Assembly: GCF_900109495.1 (NCBI RefSeq)
Contig: NZ_FOAA01000013.1
Location: forward strand, 1 to 64,000
Direction of reading: 5' to 3'
Source of the DNA: Ectothiorhodospira marina
Lineage (GTDB): Bacteria; Pseudomonadota; Gammaproteobacteria; Ectothiorhodospirales; Ectothiorhodospiraceae
DNA length: 64,000 bases
The notes beneath the pieces were generated by a model. The model ran no database searches and had not been told where the DNA came from. It saw nothing but the letters and a program-made list of their open reading frames with translations. Made by a program: the position numbers and the translations under genes. Positions 1 through 8,631 of the stretch are shown here, in pieces. Positions within the stretch are counted from its first letter, which is position 1. Each line of letters opens with the position of its first letter.

Positions 1-30
1 CAGCAGCAGACACCTAACTGAAACCCAAAG

Positions 31-90
31 ACGGCTACGCCGTCCGCGCTATCCTTCCCCGCCCTGAACGGCGGGGCTTGTCGCGCGCTG
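31..90. mobile_element. Probable end of an IS200/IS605-type element (remnant or edge)
   Basis: Two adjacent hairpins are visible: a 5-bp stem (ACGGC at 31-35 with GCCGT at 39-43) and a 7-bp stem (CCCCGCC at 57-63 with GGCGGGG at 70-76, loop of six), followed by CTTGTCGCGC. From memory, this hairpin plus GCGGGGCTTGTCGCGC resembles the right end found downstream of TnpB genes in IS200/IS605 elements. The transposase itself would lie to the left, outside the window, so it cannot be confirmed. The alternative is an ordinary GC-rich terminator, but no T-tract follows. Confidence 0.42.
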
Positions 91-91
91 G

Positions 92-138
92 GTCAAAATG
101 GGGACAGACCTCATTTTCTTAGGGGACAGGTATTCACC
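92..138. repeat. Degenerate GGGGACAG-type repeat
   Basis: This stretch contains GGGGACAGACCTCATTTTC and then a second GGGGACAGG. Both resemble the arm of the perfect palindrome at 743-811. It looks like a decayed copy of the same REP-like family, now flanking the protease gene on its other side. It is short and imperfect, so the call is tentative. Confidence 0.35.
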
Positions 139-214
139 TCATGGCGCGGGAACATCCGGTGGTCCCGTCCGCTCCAACAGGGATGTACTCGATGGAATAC
201 GCAGGCCTTCGCCG

Positions 215-733
215 ATGAACCAGGCCCCCCCCGGCCGTCGGGCCGGATTGATCATGTTGACCCTGTTCTGGGTGCTGGCCCTGGGCACGGGCACGTGGGT
301 GTATCAGGGCGTGCTGGACGGGCAACGCAACCCTAACACCCATCTGGTGCAAAGTCTGGGTAACGGAGAGGGCAGTGTCACGCTGGAGCGCAACCGGGCG
401 GGGCACTTTGTGGCCACCGGACGGATCAACGGGGAGCCCGTGGAGTTCCTGCTGGATACCGGCGCCACCTACGTGGCCGTTCCCACGCACCTGGCTGAGC
501 GGTTGGGATTGCCCAGGGAACACCGGGCCACGTTCAACACGGCCAATGGCCGGGTGCAGGGGCATCTCACCACGCTGGACGATGTGCGACTGGGTGATCT
601 GGCGGCCCGCTCGGTGCGCGGCGTCATCACGCCGGGAATGGAGGGGGATTTTGCCTTGCTGGGGATGAGTTACCTGAGTCGCTTCGACATCCAGATACGG
701 GGTTCCACAATGGTTTTGCAGCCGCCTGGGTAG
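215..733 (+). CDS. Retropepsin-like aspartic protease, TIGR02281/clan AA family, membrane-anchored
   Basis: A protein of 172 residues from the ATG at 215. Residues about 10-32 form a single hydrophobic segment, which probably anchors it in the inner membrane with the catalytic domain in the periplasm. The domain carries the aspartic protease motif LLDTGATYVAV near residue 80 and a second hydrophobic-GMSYL-SRFDI block near the C-terminus, typical of the one-domain retropepsin-like family that works as a dimer. The reading frame is open upstream to 98, but the extra residues look unlike a signal and overlap the repeat at 92-138, so the ATG at 215 is preferred. No clear Shine-Dalgarno sequence is seen. 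The substrate is unknown. It stands alone, flanked by REP-like palindromes. Confidence 0.72.
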   Translation: MNQAPPGRRAGLIMLTLFWVLALGTGTWVYQGVLDGQRNPNTHLVQSLGNGEGSVTLERNRAGHFVATGRINGEPVEFLLDTGATYVAVPTHLAERLGLPREHRATFNTANGRVQGHLTTLDDVRLGDLAARSVRGVITPGMEGDFALLGMSYLSRFDIQIRGSTMVLQPPG

Positions 734-742
734 GGCAAAAAG

Positions 743-811
743 GGCAAAAAGGGGACAGATTTATTTTTACTCGGAAAAACGGAGTAAAAATAAATCTGTC
801 CCCTTTTTGCC
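743..811. repeat. Perfect 30-bp inverted repeat of the GGGGACAGATTTATTTTTA type (REP/RAYT-like)
   Basis: The left arm (743-772) and right arm (782-811) are perfect reverse complements separated by nine bases. The core GGGGACAGATTTATTTTTA is a motif recalled in many proteobacterial genomes next to Y1/RAYT-type transposase genes, often in palindromic pairs. It lies between the convergent protease gene and pilX, so it may also act as a bidirectional transcription stop. No transposase gene is present in the window. Confidence 0.75.
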
Positions 812-819
812 GCTTGCCC

Positions 820-2097
820 CTACATCACCTCCTGCCAGGCGGTGATCATCGGATGTGTAACGGCGGCGTCCCATAGGCCGTGTTCACGCAGATTATCCAT
901 GGCTTCGGGGCTGTAGCGGATGTTGATGTTGCCGGAGAGGTCGTCGAATAAGTTGCCATCTTCACCAGCCAGGGAAACCACCGAGCCGAAGATGTTCACC
1001 GTTGCCTCATTCGCCTCCAACTGCGCTCCTTCAAGCAGAATGACCAAGCCCTCGAAGGTTACCGAGGTTCCGCTGCTTGGGGTGAGTGTGATCGCATCGG
1101 AAATCACCAGGATGCCGGCGCCATGTTCATGCCCACCAAGGCCGATGCTCCCCTCCCCTTCCACATAATGGATGCGCGGTGCCTCGTGGCTGCCCATGAA
1201 GTCCTGCACATAGACCGTTTCACCCTTAACTGACACACCATTCACTGTATTGGCCGTGTCTCCATCCAGCATCACATGCTTACGGTCTGGATGGCTGATG
1301 AGTTGATTCACATAATTCCGCCAATCCTCGGCCAGAGTGCCATTAGCATCGCCGCCCCCTCCCGTGCTCATGCCATCACTGACGAGTATGGGGGTTGGCT
1401 GGCCCTGTACCTGATCCGATGAATGCGCCACCTCGCGCGGAGCCGCGCCGTCGGCACCGCTCCCCTCAAGAATCGCGAACAATCCCGGTAAAGGCAGGGC
1501 GTCTTCCACGGCATGAGGTGGATCCTCGGGGCATTGACCGGATTCGCAGGTGTAGCCGTCTTCCCTGTCAGGCAGCGGCCAGAGGCGACCATCAAAAGCC
1601 AGCCCCAGGTCACCCAAGTCGAAGTTCTCTTCGGCACGACTGGTGCAGGCAGGCCCAAAGCAATGATAGGCCCCCTCAGGATGAGGTCCGCCGAAACCAG
1701 TCCCCAAGGTGATCTTCAGGGTTCGCTGGGCGGCGGTGCTCCCCACGCCTCCTGCCACAAGCACGCTCATGGTGCTACCACTGGCCTCGGGGCGCTCAGG
1801 GATCCACCATTGGGCGGTCTGGCCGTCGGGTAACGGATGGGGGCCTTCACCACTCAACCGGGTGAGGAGTTCGTCCACATCGGGCCAATGCACCACCTCG
1901 CGGCTTGCCCGAAGCACCTCAGCCACCCCTGTCTCTGCCGCCATGAACGCATCCGTGCCCTGCTTCTGATTACCGGCGATGCGTTCCTGAAGATGGGCCG
2001 AACTCATCCCGCTCACGCCAATCAGCGTGGCCAGTGACAGCATCACCAGTGAAACGATCAGGACTGCTCCCTGTTCCTTGACGGGTCTGTAGCGCAT
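820..2097 (-). CDS. PilX-like minor pilin / pilus assembly protein
   Basis: A protein of 425 residues. The N-terminus (GAVLIVSLVMLSLATLIGVSGM) is the class III/type IV pilin-like hydrophobic helix found in PilX-family proteins, followed by LQERIAGNQKQGTDAFMAAETGVAE, the typical PilX N-terminal block. The rest is a long Gly/Ser-rich periplasmic region without a recognised fold. It is expected to be a minor component of the type IV pilus tip or inner-membrane initiation complex. An AGGAG-like site (GGAGATCC) precedes the ATG. Unusually, it has none of the usual neighbours (fimT, pilV, pilW, pilY1, pilE). The region downstream ends at the 743-811 palindrome. Confidence 0.75.
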   Translation of the reverse strand: MRYRPVKEQGAVLIVSLVMLSLATLIGVSGMSSAHLQERIAGNQKQGTDAFMAAETGVAEVLRASREVVHWPDVDELLTRLSGEGPHPLPDGQTAQWWIPERPEASGSTMSVLVAGGVGSTAAQRTLKITLGTGFGGPHPEGAYHCFGPACTSRAEENFDLGDLGLAFDGRLWPLPDREDGYTCESGQCPEDPPHAVEDALPLPGLFAILEGSGADGAAPREVAHSSDQVQGQPTPILVSDGMSTGGGGDANGTLAEDWRNYVNQLISHPDRKHVMLDGDTANTVNGVSVKGETVYVQDFMGSHEAPRIHYVEGEGSIGLGGHEHGAGILVISDAITLTPSSGTSVTFEGLVILLEGAQLEANEATVNIFGSVVSLAGEDGNLFDDLSGNINIRYSPEAMDNLREHGLWDAAVTHPMITAWQEVM

Positions 2098-2297
2098 GAG
2101 GATCTCCTATCCTTGTATCGACGATGGATCTTACCGATTAAAGCGCCAATACAGCCGACAAACAGCGTACCAGTTCAAATTTTGCGTGATTGTCCTGGGG
2201 ATGATTACGGGCCGCTCGGAAACAGCCCGGGCGACTGCCCGACGTAAGCCCGCCAAGACGGTTATACTCTCCCACCATTTCCCAACAGGAGCACCCC

Positions 2298-3014
2298 ATG
2301 CGACCCAGCGGCCGCGCCCCGGATCAATTGCGAACCGTCCGTTTTACCCGAGGGTTCACCTCCCACGCCGAAGGCTCGGTGCTGGTGGAGTACGGCAATA
2401 CCCGGGTGATCTGCACCGCGTCGGTGAGTGAGCGGGTGCCCCCCTTCCTCAAGGGCAAGGGGCGCGGCTGGGTGACAGCGGAATACGGCATGTTGCCCCG
2501 GGCCACCCATGACCGGGTGCCCCGCGAGGCGGCCCGGGGCAAGCAGGGCGGCCGCACCGTGGAGATCCAGCGCCTGATCGGCCGCAGCTTGCGGGCGGCG
2601 GTGAACCTGGAGGCCCTGGGTGAGCGTCAGATCACCGTGGACTGCGACGTGATCCAGGCCGACGGCGGCACCCGCACCGCCTCCATCAGCGGCGGTTACG
2701 TGGCCCTGGTGGACGCCATCGCAGCCCTGAAGTCCAAGGGGCAGCTCAAGCGCAACCCGCTGTTCGGCAGTGTGGCCGCGGTGTCGGCAGGCATCTACAA
2801 GGGCACGCCGGTGCTGGACCTGGATTACCCCGAAGACTCCGAGGCCGAGACCGACATGAACGTGGTGATGAACGAGGCCGGTGGCTTCATCGAGGTGCAG
2901 GGCACGGCCGAGGGCCACGCCTTCCGTCCGGAGGAGCTGCAGTCCATGCTGCAACTGGCTCAGAAGGGCATCGGCGAGATCATTGCCGCGCAGCAGGCAG
3001 CGCTGGCACTGTAA
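2298..3014 (+). CDS. rph: Ribonuclease PH
   Basis: A protein of 238 residues, the standard length for RNase PH, a phosphorolytic 3'-5' exoribonuclease that trims tRNA 3' ends and forms a hexamer. The N-terminus [20 protein letters not shown], the [12 protein letters not shown] block, [12 protein letters not shown] and the C-terminal [11 protein letters not shown] block match the family closely. AGGAG stands at a good distance before the ATG. It is followed after 30 bases by rdgB and then hemW on the same strand. The rph-rdgB-hemW order is common in gammaproteobacteria and suggests one transcript. Confidence 0.96.
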   Translation: MRPSGRAPDQLRTVRFTRGFTSHAEGSVLVEYGNTRVICTASVSERVPPFLKGKGRGWVTAEYGMLPRATHDRVPREAARGKQGGRTVEIQRLIGRSLRAAVNLEALGERQITVDCDVIQADGGTRTASISGGYVALVDAIAALKSKGQLKRNPLFGSVAAVSAGIYKGTPVLDLDYPEDSEAETDMNVVMNEAGGFIEVQGTAEGHAFRPEELQSMLQLAQKGIGEIIAAQQAALAL

Positions 3015-3044
3015 GGTCCCCCTTATCCAGACCAGAGGTTCAAC

Positions 3045-3647
3045 ATGAAGATCGTGCTGGCCACCGGCAATCCGGGCAAGGTTCGGGAATTCGCGCAACT
3101 CCTGGCCCAAAGCGGCCACGAGGTGGTGCCTCAGTCGGACTTTCAGGTCCCCGAGGCCGATGAAACCGGCCTGAGTTTTGTGGAGAATGCCATCCTCAAG
3201 GCCCGCAACGCCGCCGCCCACACCGGCCTGCCCGCCATGGCTGATGATTCCGGCATTGAAGTGGATGCCCTGGACGGTGCTCCGGGGATCTATTCAGCCC
3301 GCTATGCCGGTCCCAACGCCTCAGCCGAGGAGAACAACACGCAATTGCTCAAGGCCGTGAGGGAAATCCCTGCTTCGGGCCGCATTGCCCGGTTTCGCTG
3401 CGTGATCGCCTTTTTGCGCCACGCCGAGGATCCTTCACCCATCATCGCCGAAGGCAGCTGGGAGGGCATGATCGCACCCGGGCCCGCCGGTGAGGGCGGG
3501 CATGGTTACGACCCCATCTTCCTGGATGCCGAGCTGGGCATGACGGCGGCGCAGATGAGCAGTGATGAGAAGAATCGCCGCAGTCACCGGGGGCAGGCAC
3601 TGCGCGCCTTCCTGGCCCGACTGGAGGCCCTGTCGGGCCCGAACTGA
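3045..3647 (+). CDS. rdgB: dITP/XTP pyrophosphatase (Ham1/RdgB family)
   Basis: A protein of 200 residues that hydrolyses non-canonical purine nucleoside triphosphates (dITP, XTP) to monophosphates and so keeps them out of DNA. Family motifs are the N-terminal IVLATGNPGKVREF, the central ADDSGIEVDALDGAPGIYSARYAG and the C-terminal GYDPIFLD with SHRGQALRAF. An AGAGG site precedes the ATG. It sits between rph and hemW with short gaps, consistent with co-transcription. Confidence 0.96.
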   Translation: MKIVLATGNPGKVREFAQLLAQSGHEVVPQSDFQVPEADETGLSFVENAILKARNAAAHTGLPAMADDSGIEVDALDGAPGIYSARYAGPNASAEENNTQLLKAVREIPASGRIARFRCVIAFLRHAEDPSPIIAEGSWEGMIAPGPAGEGGHGYDPIFLDAELGMTAAQMSSDEKNRRSHRGQALRAFLARLEALSGPN

Positions 3648-3660
3648 CCGGGATGGCCTG

Positions 3661-4821
3661 ATGTTCGCCTCCCACCCCTCGCCGCCGTTGTCCTTGTACA
3701 TTCACCTGCCCTGGTGTGTGCGCAAATGCCCCTATTGTGACTTCAACTCCCATGCGGCGCAGTCCATCCCCGAGGCCGATTACGTGGATGCCCTGGTCGC
3801 CGACCTGGAGGCGGACCTGCCGCTGGTATGGGGTCGGCGCCTGGAGAGCATTTTTCTGGGCGGAGGCACCCCCAGCCTGTTCAGCCCCGAGGCCATCGAC
3901 GGTCTGTTGAGCGCCATCCGCGCCCGGCTCACCTGCCGCCCGGGGATCGAGATCACCATGGAGGCCAACCCCGGCACGGTGGAACAGGACCGTTTCCGGG
4001 GCTATCGCGAGGCCGGGGTGAACCGGCTCTCCATCGGCGTGCAGAGCTTCGATGATGGGCTGCTGCAGCGGCTGGAGCGGATTCATACCGGGGATGAGGC
4101 CCATCGGGCCGTGGCAGCGGCCCGGGCGGCGGGCTTTGACAACCTGAACCTGGATCTGATGTTCGGGTTGCCGGGGCAGAGCCTGGCTCAGGCCCTGCAG
4201 GATCTGGACACTGCCCTGACGCTGCGCCCCGAACACCTGAGCTGGTATGAGCTGACCCTGGAGCCCAACACCCGCTTCGCGACCCATCCGCCGCCCACGT
4301 TGCCGGATGAAGACACCCAGTGGGATATGCAGCAAGCGGGGGATGAGCGACTCCAGGCGGCAGGGTATGCCCATTACGAAGTGTCGGCCCATGCCCTGCC
4401 CGGGCGGGAATGCATCCACAACCTGAATTACTGGCACTTCGGCGATTACCTGGGCATCGGCGCCGGCGCCCATGGCAAGCTCACACTGCCTGGCGAGGGG
4501 CGAATCCTCCGTCGCTGGAAGCAACGTCAGCCCCAGGCGTTCATGGACGAGGCCCGAGCGGGATCTGCTGTCGCCGGGGAGCGCGCCCTCACGGTGGCGG
4601 ACGCGGCCTTTGAATTCATGCTCAATGGGCTACGCTTGAGGGAGGGGGTTGCGGTGGAGATGTTCACCGCCCACACCGGGCTTGAATCGGGGGTTCTGGA
4701 ACCCGTGCGAGGCCGGGCGGTGGAGAGGGGGTTGCTGGCGGACCTTTCTGATCGGCTGGTGGCCACAGAGTTGGGGCGGCGGTATCTCAACGATCTGGTG
4801 GGGATGTTTTTGGAGGGGTGA
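3661..4821 (+). CDS. hemW: Radical SAM haem chaperone HemW-like protein
   Basis: A protein of 386 residues from the ATG at 3661; the frame is open upstream but that part overlaps rdgB. Near residue 20 the radical-SAM signature CVRKCPYCDF (CxxxCxxC) is followed by NSH, as in HemW rather than the coproporphyrinogen dehydrogenase HemN, which is longer. The blocks IFLGGGTPSLFS, EANPGTVE, RLSIGVQSFDD and the C-terminal HemN-like domain are all present. HemW binds haem and delivers it to respiratory enzymes. Annotators often mislabel it as oxygen-independent coproporphyrinogen III oxidase. The gene ends just before a dispersed repeat at 4841. Confidence 0.9.
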   Translation: MFASHPSPPLSLYIHLPWCVRKCPYCDFNSHAAQSIPEADYVDALVADLEADLPLVWGRRLESIFLGGGTPSLFSPEAIDGLLSAIRARLTCRPGIEITMEANPGTVEQDRFRGYREAGVNRLSIGVQSFDDGLLQRLERIHTGDEAHRAVAAARAAGFDNLNLDLMFGLPGQSLAQALQDLDTALTLRPEHLSWYELTLEPNTRFATHPPPTLPDEDTQWDMQQAGDERLQAAGYAHYEVSAHALPGRECIHNLNYWHFGDYLGIGAGAHGKLTLPGEGRILRRWKQRQPQAFMDEARAGSAVAGERALTVADAAFEFMLNGLRLREGVAVEMFTAHTGLESGVLEPVRGRAVERGLLADLSDRLVATELGRRYLNDLVGMFLEG

Positions 4822-4840
4822 TGGGGGATTTGCCCACCGC

Positions 4841-4940
4841 TCCCCCCTCATCCCCGCCCCTTCTCCCCCAAGGGGAGAAGGGAGACCAGAAAAACTTTGA
4901 ACCCCTCTCCCCAGAGGGGAGAGGGGTTGGGGTGAGGGGC
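4841..4940. repeat. Dispersed CCTCACCCCAACCCCTCTCCC-type intergenic repeat
   Basis: Two short hairpin-forming halves are built from CTTCTCCCCCAAGGGGAGAAG and CCCCTCTCCCCAGAGGGGAG, bounded by CCCTCATCCCCGCCCC and GGTTGGGGTGAGGGG. The same building blocks recur at 14023-14246, 32574-32690 and 54301-54462. It fills the gap between hemW and the CPXCG gene. Confidence 0.8.
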
Positions 4941-4957
4941 AAGAGGAGCCGATAAAC

Positions 4958-5152
4958 ATGACCCATCCGCTCGAATTCATTACCACCCAGTGCCCCCACT
5001 GCGGCGAGACCTTCGAAACCCGCGTGGATATCCTGGAGATGGGTGACAGCTACGTGGAGGACTGCCCCACCTGCTGCAGTCCCATCGAATTCCATATCCA
5101 GGAAACCATGGATGGCGAACTGGAAGTGACCGTGCGTCGTGAAAACGACTGA
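4958..5152 (+). CDS. CPXCG motif-containing small cysteine-rich protein
   Basis: A protein of 64 residues with two cysteine pairs, CPHC near residue 12 and CPTCC near residue 36, which would form a small zinc-ribbon-like knuckle. This matches the CPXCG cysteine-rich family of conserved gammaproteobacterial proteins of unknown function. GAGGAG lies a few bases before the ATG. It is convergent with the minus-strand operon that ends at 5157. Confidence 0.8.
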   Translation: MTHPLEFITTQCPHCGETFETRVDILEMGDSYVEDCPTCCSPIEFHIQETMDGELEVTVRREND

Positions 5153-5156
5153 ACAG

Positions 5157-6728
5157 TCACGACGAATCGGGTAGCTTCGGCACCCACACCATCACCTTCT
5201 CCAGCAGTTCCCCGTCCAGTTGGGCCTCGGCAGTGAAACGACCTTCATAGGCCTCGTCCTCCTGCCCCAGCTCATAACAGTTGGAACCGCTGATATCCAT
5301 GAGCACCGCCGGCATACCCGCATGACGAAAGGCGTGGATGCGCTTGAGGTAAAAGTGGCGGCAGCACATGCCCACGTAGGCTGGCACACCCCGGGCCCGC
5401 ATCTGTTCCAGTACATCACAGAGATGCTCATACTGGGTAATGGTCACCACCTCCAGCCCGCGCTCCCGGGCCAAACGATAGGCTTCACCGACTTCGCAGG
5501 CCCCGCACTCGGGGCAGCCGTCCTCGTGACGCCATCGACACCAGGCCGGCTTGGCGCAATAAGGCACCAGCATCACCGTGGCACGATCCAGGATCTGCCG
5601 GGCGGTCTCGTTGCCGGTCACCCGGTGCACCATCAAACGATTGGCCTGCCAGTTGGACAGCCCCAGGGCCTGCTCGGAGCGACGCCCCAGGGCCAGGCGC
5701 AGCAGCAAGGACAACTCATCGGGCCCAAAACCCGGCGTCTGCCCCGCTTCGGTGCGAAGACGGCGGATCAGACGCACCTCGGCGGCGTCCAGCGGGGCAC
5801 CGGTGAGGGCATCGGCCAGGGAGCGGAACAGGTCGGGGGGTGAGACATGCACGGCACCGGCGAAGACGGCCTTCTCGATCACACGGCCTTCTGCATCCGG
5901 CGTGAGTCGCAGGTTCAACACGCCACCGGCGGTGGACAGGAAGGCCTCCCAATGATCCTGGTGCTGATCGGACCAGTCCTCCAGCAGCCCCGGATCCACC
6001 GCCGGAGGTGATCGGCCCTGATCCAGAGCCATCCAGCGATCAGGCGGCGCGGCCACCGGCTCCAGGGCCAGCTCTTTCATCAGGGCCTCGGTCACTGCCG
6101 CCTTGGCGGCCTCCATATGGGGGGCCGCATCAGAGAGTTCCTGCAGGGTGATGAAGCGCTGACGGGCGCTGAGGATGCCCTGACTGCTGAGCTTCTCCCG
6201 GGGGGCGCGCAGCACCTTAAGCAGCACTTCCGTATCCAGGTCTTCCAGCAGCACCGCCTGGTAGAGCACCGCCTCGGCATCCATGGCCAGGAAGCCCGAC
6301 CCCAGCTTGCGGCCGTCCACTTCCAGGTCATTGGGAAACGCCGTGCGCGCGGGTACGCCCAGGCTTTGCAGGGCGCGGGCCAGGGCCCGGTTGAGACGGG
6401 CCATCAGGGCGGTGAGGGTATCCCCTTCCCCCAACCAATGCCGGGGCAGGCTCAGGCTCAGGCAGCACTGTTCGGGGGCCAGATACAGGGCACCGCCACC
6501 CGTGAGGCGGCGCACCACGGGGATGCCGGCATCGGCGCAGTAGTCCTCGCGCACGGCTTGGCATACCGCCTCGAACCGCCCCAGACTGGCGGTGGGCTGA
6601 TAGCGGTGAAACCGCAGCCGCGCCTCGTCCGCCGCCACGCAGCCCTCAAGATGGAGACGATCTCGCGCAGCCTGCACGGAACCCGGCGCAGTGGGCTCGC
6701 TCCACACCCGGCAGGGCCGGGTGCTCAT
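5157..6728 (-). CDS. Lipoate-protein ligase A domain fused to DUF116
   Basis: A protein of 523 residues. The first ~250 residues follow the LplA/BPL catalytic fold: RRLTGGGALYL corresponds to the lipoate-binding RRxSGGG loop and FPNDLEVDGRKLGSGF to the segment with the catalytic lysine. A middle LplA-C-like part follows. The last ~150 residues are a cysteine-rich DUF116 domain with VPYCAKPAWC, CPECGACEVG and CCRHFYLKR, likely binding a metal or an iron-sulfur cluster. The ATG at 6728 overlaps the ubiV-like stop by four bases, so the two genes are translationally coupled. An enzyme joining lipoate handling to a possible FeS domain, in an operon with U32 and radical-SAM proteins, suggests a maturation role. 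The actual substrate protein is not visible. Confidence 0.78.
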   Translation of the reverse strand: MSTRPCRVWSEPTAPGSVQAARDRLHLEGCVAADEARLRFHRYQPTASLGRFEAVCQAVREDYCADAGIPVVRRLTGGGALYLAPEQCCLSLSLPRHWLGEGDTLTALMARLNRALARALQSLGVPARTAFPNDLEVDGRKLGSGFLAMDAEAVLYQAVLLEDLDTEVLLKVLRAPREKLSSQGILSARQRFITLQELSDAAPHMEAAKAAVTEALMKELALEPVAAPPDRWMALDQGRSPPAVDPGLLEDWSDQHQDHWEAFLSTAGGVLNLRLTPDAEGRVIEKAVFAGAVHVSPPDLFRSLADALTGAPLDAAEVRLIRRLRTEAGQTPGFGPDELSLLLRLALGRRSEQALGLSNWQANRLMVHRVTGNETARQILDRATVMLVPYCAKPAWCRWRHEDGCPECGACEVGEAYRLARERGLEVVTITQYEHLCDVLEQMRARGVPAYVGMCCRHFYLKRIHAFRHAGMPAVLMDISGSNCYELGQEDEAYEGRFTAEAQLDGELLEKVMVWVPKLPDSS

Positions 6729-7618
6729 GCCGATAAGCTCTCCTGCCAGTTCATGCCGGCCTCGCCCTTCCAGTAACCATTGGAAAATCTCGGATACAGG
6801 CCCTTGATCTGTTCCATGGCCTGGGCCGAGGAGCGGGTGCCCTCGATGCAGTCGCGGAAGGCCTGGATCACCTGCTCGGTGCCCTCGGGTTCCGGGGAGA
6901 TGCGCAGCACCTCCACGCCCATGTCCAGCAGTTCCGGCACGGCGTGGATCAGATTGGCGGGATCGGCCGACTGCAACTGAATGCCGTTGATGTTGAGAAA
7001 ATCGTTGCCGTCCTGGGTGGACATGGACAGCCCGCCGGGATAGTCGATGCAGGCCAGCTCGCAGTTGTCCTTGGGCAGGTTGCGAGCCCGGGCGGTGAAG
7101 CAACGGGCGGAAAAGGCCAGGGGCAGACGCCCGAAGCCCCACACCTCGGTCTCCAGCCCCTGAGGGCGGGCTGCATGCATGGCCGCCAGGATGTCCCGGG
7201 ACAGTTCCACGGGCATCACCCAACGCACCGCACCCACATCGGCCAGTTCCTTGAGGGTCCCGGCGTTGTAGGTGTTGATGTGGGGGCCGGCCACGAAGGG
7301 CTTGCCCGTGGACAGGCCCAGGCCGGTGGCGTCGTTGGCCTCGATCATGTAGCGGCCGTTGTTCACCAGGCGCTCAAGGGCCAACTGCTCGGATTCCGCT
7401 TCCATCAGGGCCAGAGTGGACATGACCACCGTCTTGCTGGCTGCGCTCAGGCGATCGGCCAGTTCCAGCCAGTCGGCAGGGCGCAGTTCGCGGCGCTTGG
7501 AGCACACCGTCTCGCCCAGGTAGACGATGTCCACCGGGGCGGCCTCCACGGCCTTGTAGAAGTCCATGACCCGTTCGCGGGGCCAGTAATATTGAATCGG
7601 TCCCAGAGAAAGTTTCAT
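6725..7618 (-). CDS. U32 peptidase-family protein, UbiV-like
   Basis: A protein of 297 residues starting MKLSLGPIQYYWPRERVMDFY, very like UbiV, the FeS protein that with UbiU and UbiT allows oxygen-independent ubiquinone hydroxylation. The cysteines expected for a [4Fe-4S] site are present: one in ETVCSKRRE near residue 40 and a group in ARCFTARA and NCELACIDYPGG near residues 175-195. Its start overlaps the stop of the ubiU-like gene by four bases (ATGA). UbiT (SCP2-domain) is not in the window, so the role in quinone synthesis is inferred from the UbiU/UbiV pairing only. Confidence 0.8.
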   Translation of the reverse strand: MKLSLGPIQYYWPRERVMDFYKAVEAAPVDIVYLGETVCSKRRELRPADWLELADRLSAASKTVVMSTLALMEAESEQLALERLVNNGRYMIEANDATGLGLSTGKPFVAGPHINTYNAGTLKELADVGAVRWVMPVELSRDILAAMHAARPQGLETEVWGFGRLPLAFSARCFTARARNLPKDNCELACIDYPGGLSMSTQDGNDFLNINGIQLQSADPANLIHAVPELLDMGVEVLRISPEPEGTEQVIQAFRDCIEGTRSSAQAMEQIKGLYPRFSNGYWKGEAGMNWQESLSA

Positions 7619-8631
7619 TGCCAGGCTCTGTGCAAGGCACCCAGGGTCTGGGTGCGTCCTTCGGACATGCCGGCGAGCTGCTGGGCCCATTCCGGCTTCG
7701 GCGTGTAGTTGTCGGGGTTGGCGTGTACGGCATCCAGGGCCTGACGCATCACCTGTGTGGCCTTGCCCACGTAGGCGGGGCTGCGCTGGCGGCCTTCCAG
7801 CTTGATGGCCTTGACGCCCGCCTTGAGCAGGTCGGGCAGGATGTCCAGGGTGCTCAGGCTGGTGGGCTCCTCGATGGCATACACGGTGTCCTCGCCGTCG
7901 CCCACGTGATAGCGGCCCTTGCAGATCACCGGATATCCGGCGCTCTCGCCTTCCCGGAAGGTGTCGATGAGCACGCCGTTGAGGCGGGCCTCGCGGCCAC
8001 GATCGGTCTCGATCCAGCGCACGGAGTGGGCCGGAGAGCAGGCCCCCTTGGTGTTGGGGGAGTCACCGGTGGCATACGAAGAGAGCATGCAGCGGCCCTC
8101 CACCATCACGCACAGGCTGCCGAAGCCGAACACCTCGATATCCACCTTGGTGCGTTCGATCACCTGGGCCACCTGGGACAGGGACAGCACCCGCGGCAGC
8201 ACAGCGCGACGCACGCCATAGCGATCGTGGTAGAAGTTGAGGGCCTCGGCGGTGGTGGCCGAGCCCTGCACGGACAGGTGCAAGGTGAGATCCGGATGGT
8301 TGTCAGCGGCATGACGCATCAGGCCCAGATCCGCCAGGATGACGGCATCCACACCCTCGGCGGCGGCGGCATCCACCGCCTCGGTGGCAGCCTTCCAGAT
8401 ATCCGGTTGCGGATAGGTGTTCAGGGCCATGTACACCTTGGTGCCCTTGCCATGAGCATAGGCGATGCCCTTGGCCAGTGCCTTGCGGTCGAAATTCAGG
8501 CCCGGAAAGTTACGGGCATTGGTCTCGCCGCGCAGGCTCAGGTAGACGGCGTCGGCGCCGTGGTCCACCGCTGTACGCAGCGCGGGCAGGCCACCGGCAG
8601 GGCAGACCAGCTCCATACGTTGTGGGTTCAT
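7615..8631 (-). CDS. U32 peptidase-family protein, UbiU-like
   Basis: A protein of 338 residues from the ATG at 8631. The N-terminus MELVCPAGGLPALRTAVDHGADAVYLS and the block EVFGFGSLCVMVEGRCMLSSY followed by TKGACSPAHSVRW match UbiU, including the cysteines that hold its [4Fe-4S] cluster. UbiU and UbiV form a heterodimer. The gene overlaps the upstream radical-SAM gene by one base (TGATG) and the downstream ubiV-like gene by four, a sign of strict co-expression. It is clearly not a protease in the usual sense despite the U32 name. Confidence 0.82.
   Translation of the reverse strand: MNPQRMELVCPAGGLPALRTAVDHGADAVYLSLRGETNARNFPGLNFDRKALAKGIAYAHGKGTKVYMALNTYPQPDIWKAATEAVDAAAAEGVDAVILADLGLMRHAADNHPDLTLHLSVQGSATTAEALNFYHDRYGVRRAVLPRVLSLSQVAQVIERTKVDIEVFGFGSLCVMVEGRCMLSSYATGDSPNTKGACSPAHSVRWIETDRGREARLNGVLIDTFREGESAGYPVICKGRYHVGDGEDTVYAIEEPTSLSTLDILPDLLKAGVKAIKLEGRQRSPAYVGKATQVMRQALDAVHANPDNYTPKPEWAQQLAGMSEGRTQTLGALHRAWQ

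Noticed and set aside
2262-3221. Long antisense open frames over rph, hemW, rnf, pst and many others
   Set aside because: High GC content makes long stop-poor shadow frames; their translations are rich in His, Gly, Gln and Arg with no domain motifs, while the sense frames match known families.
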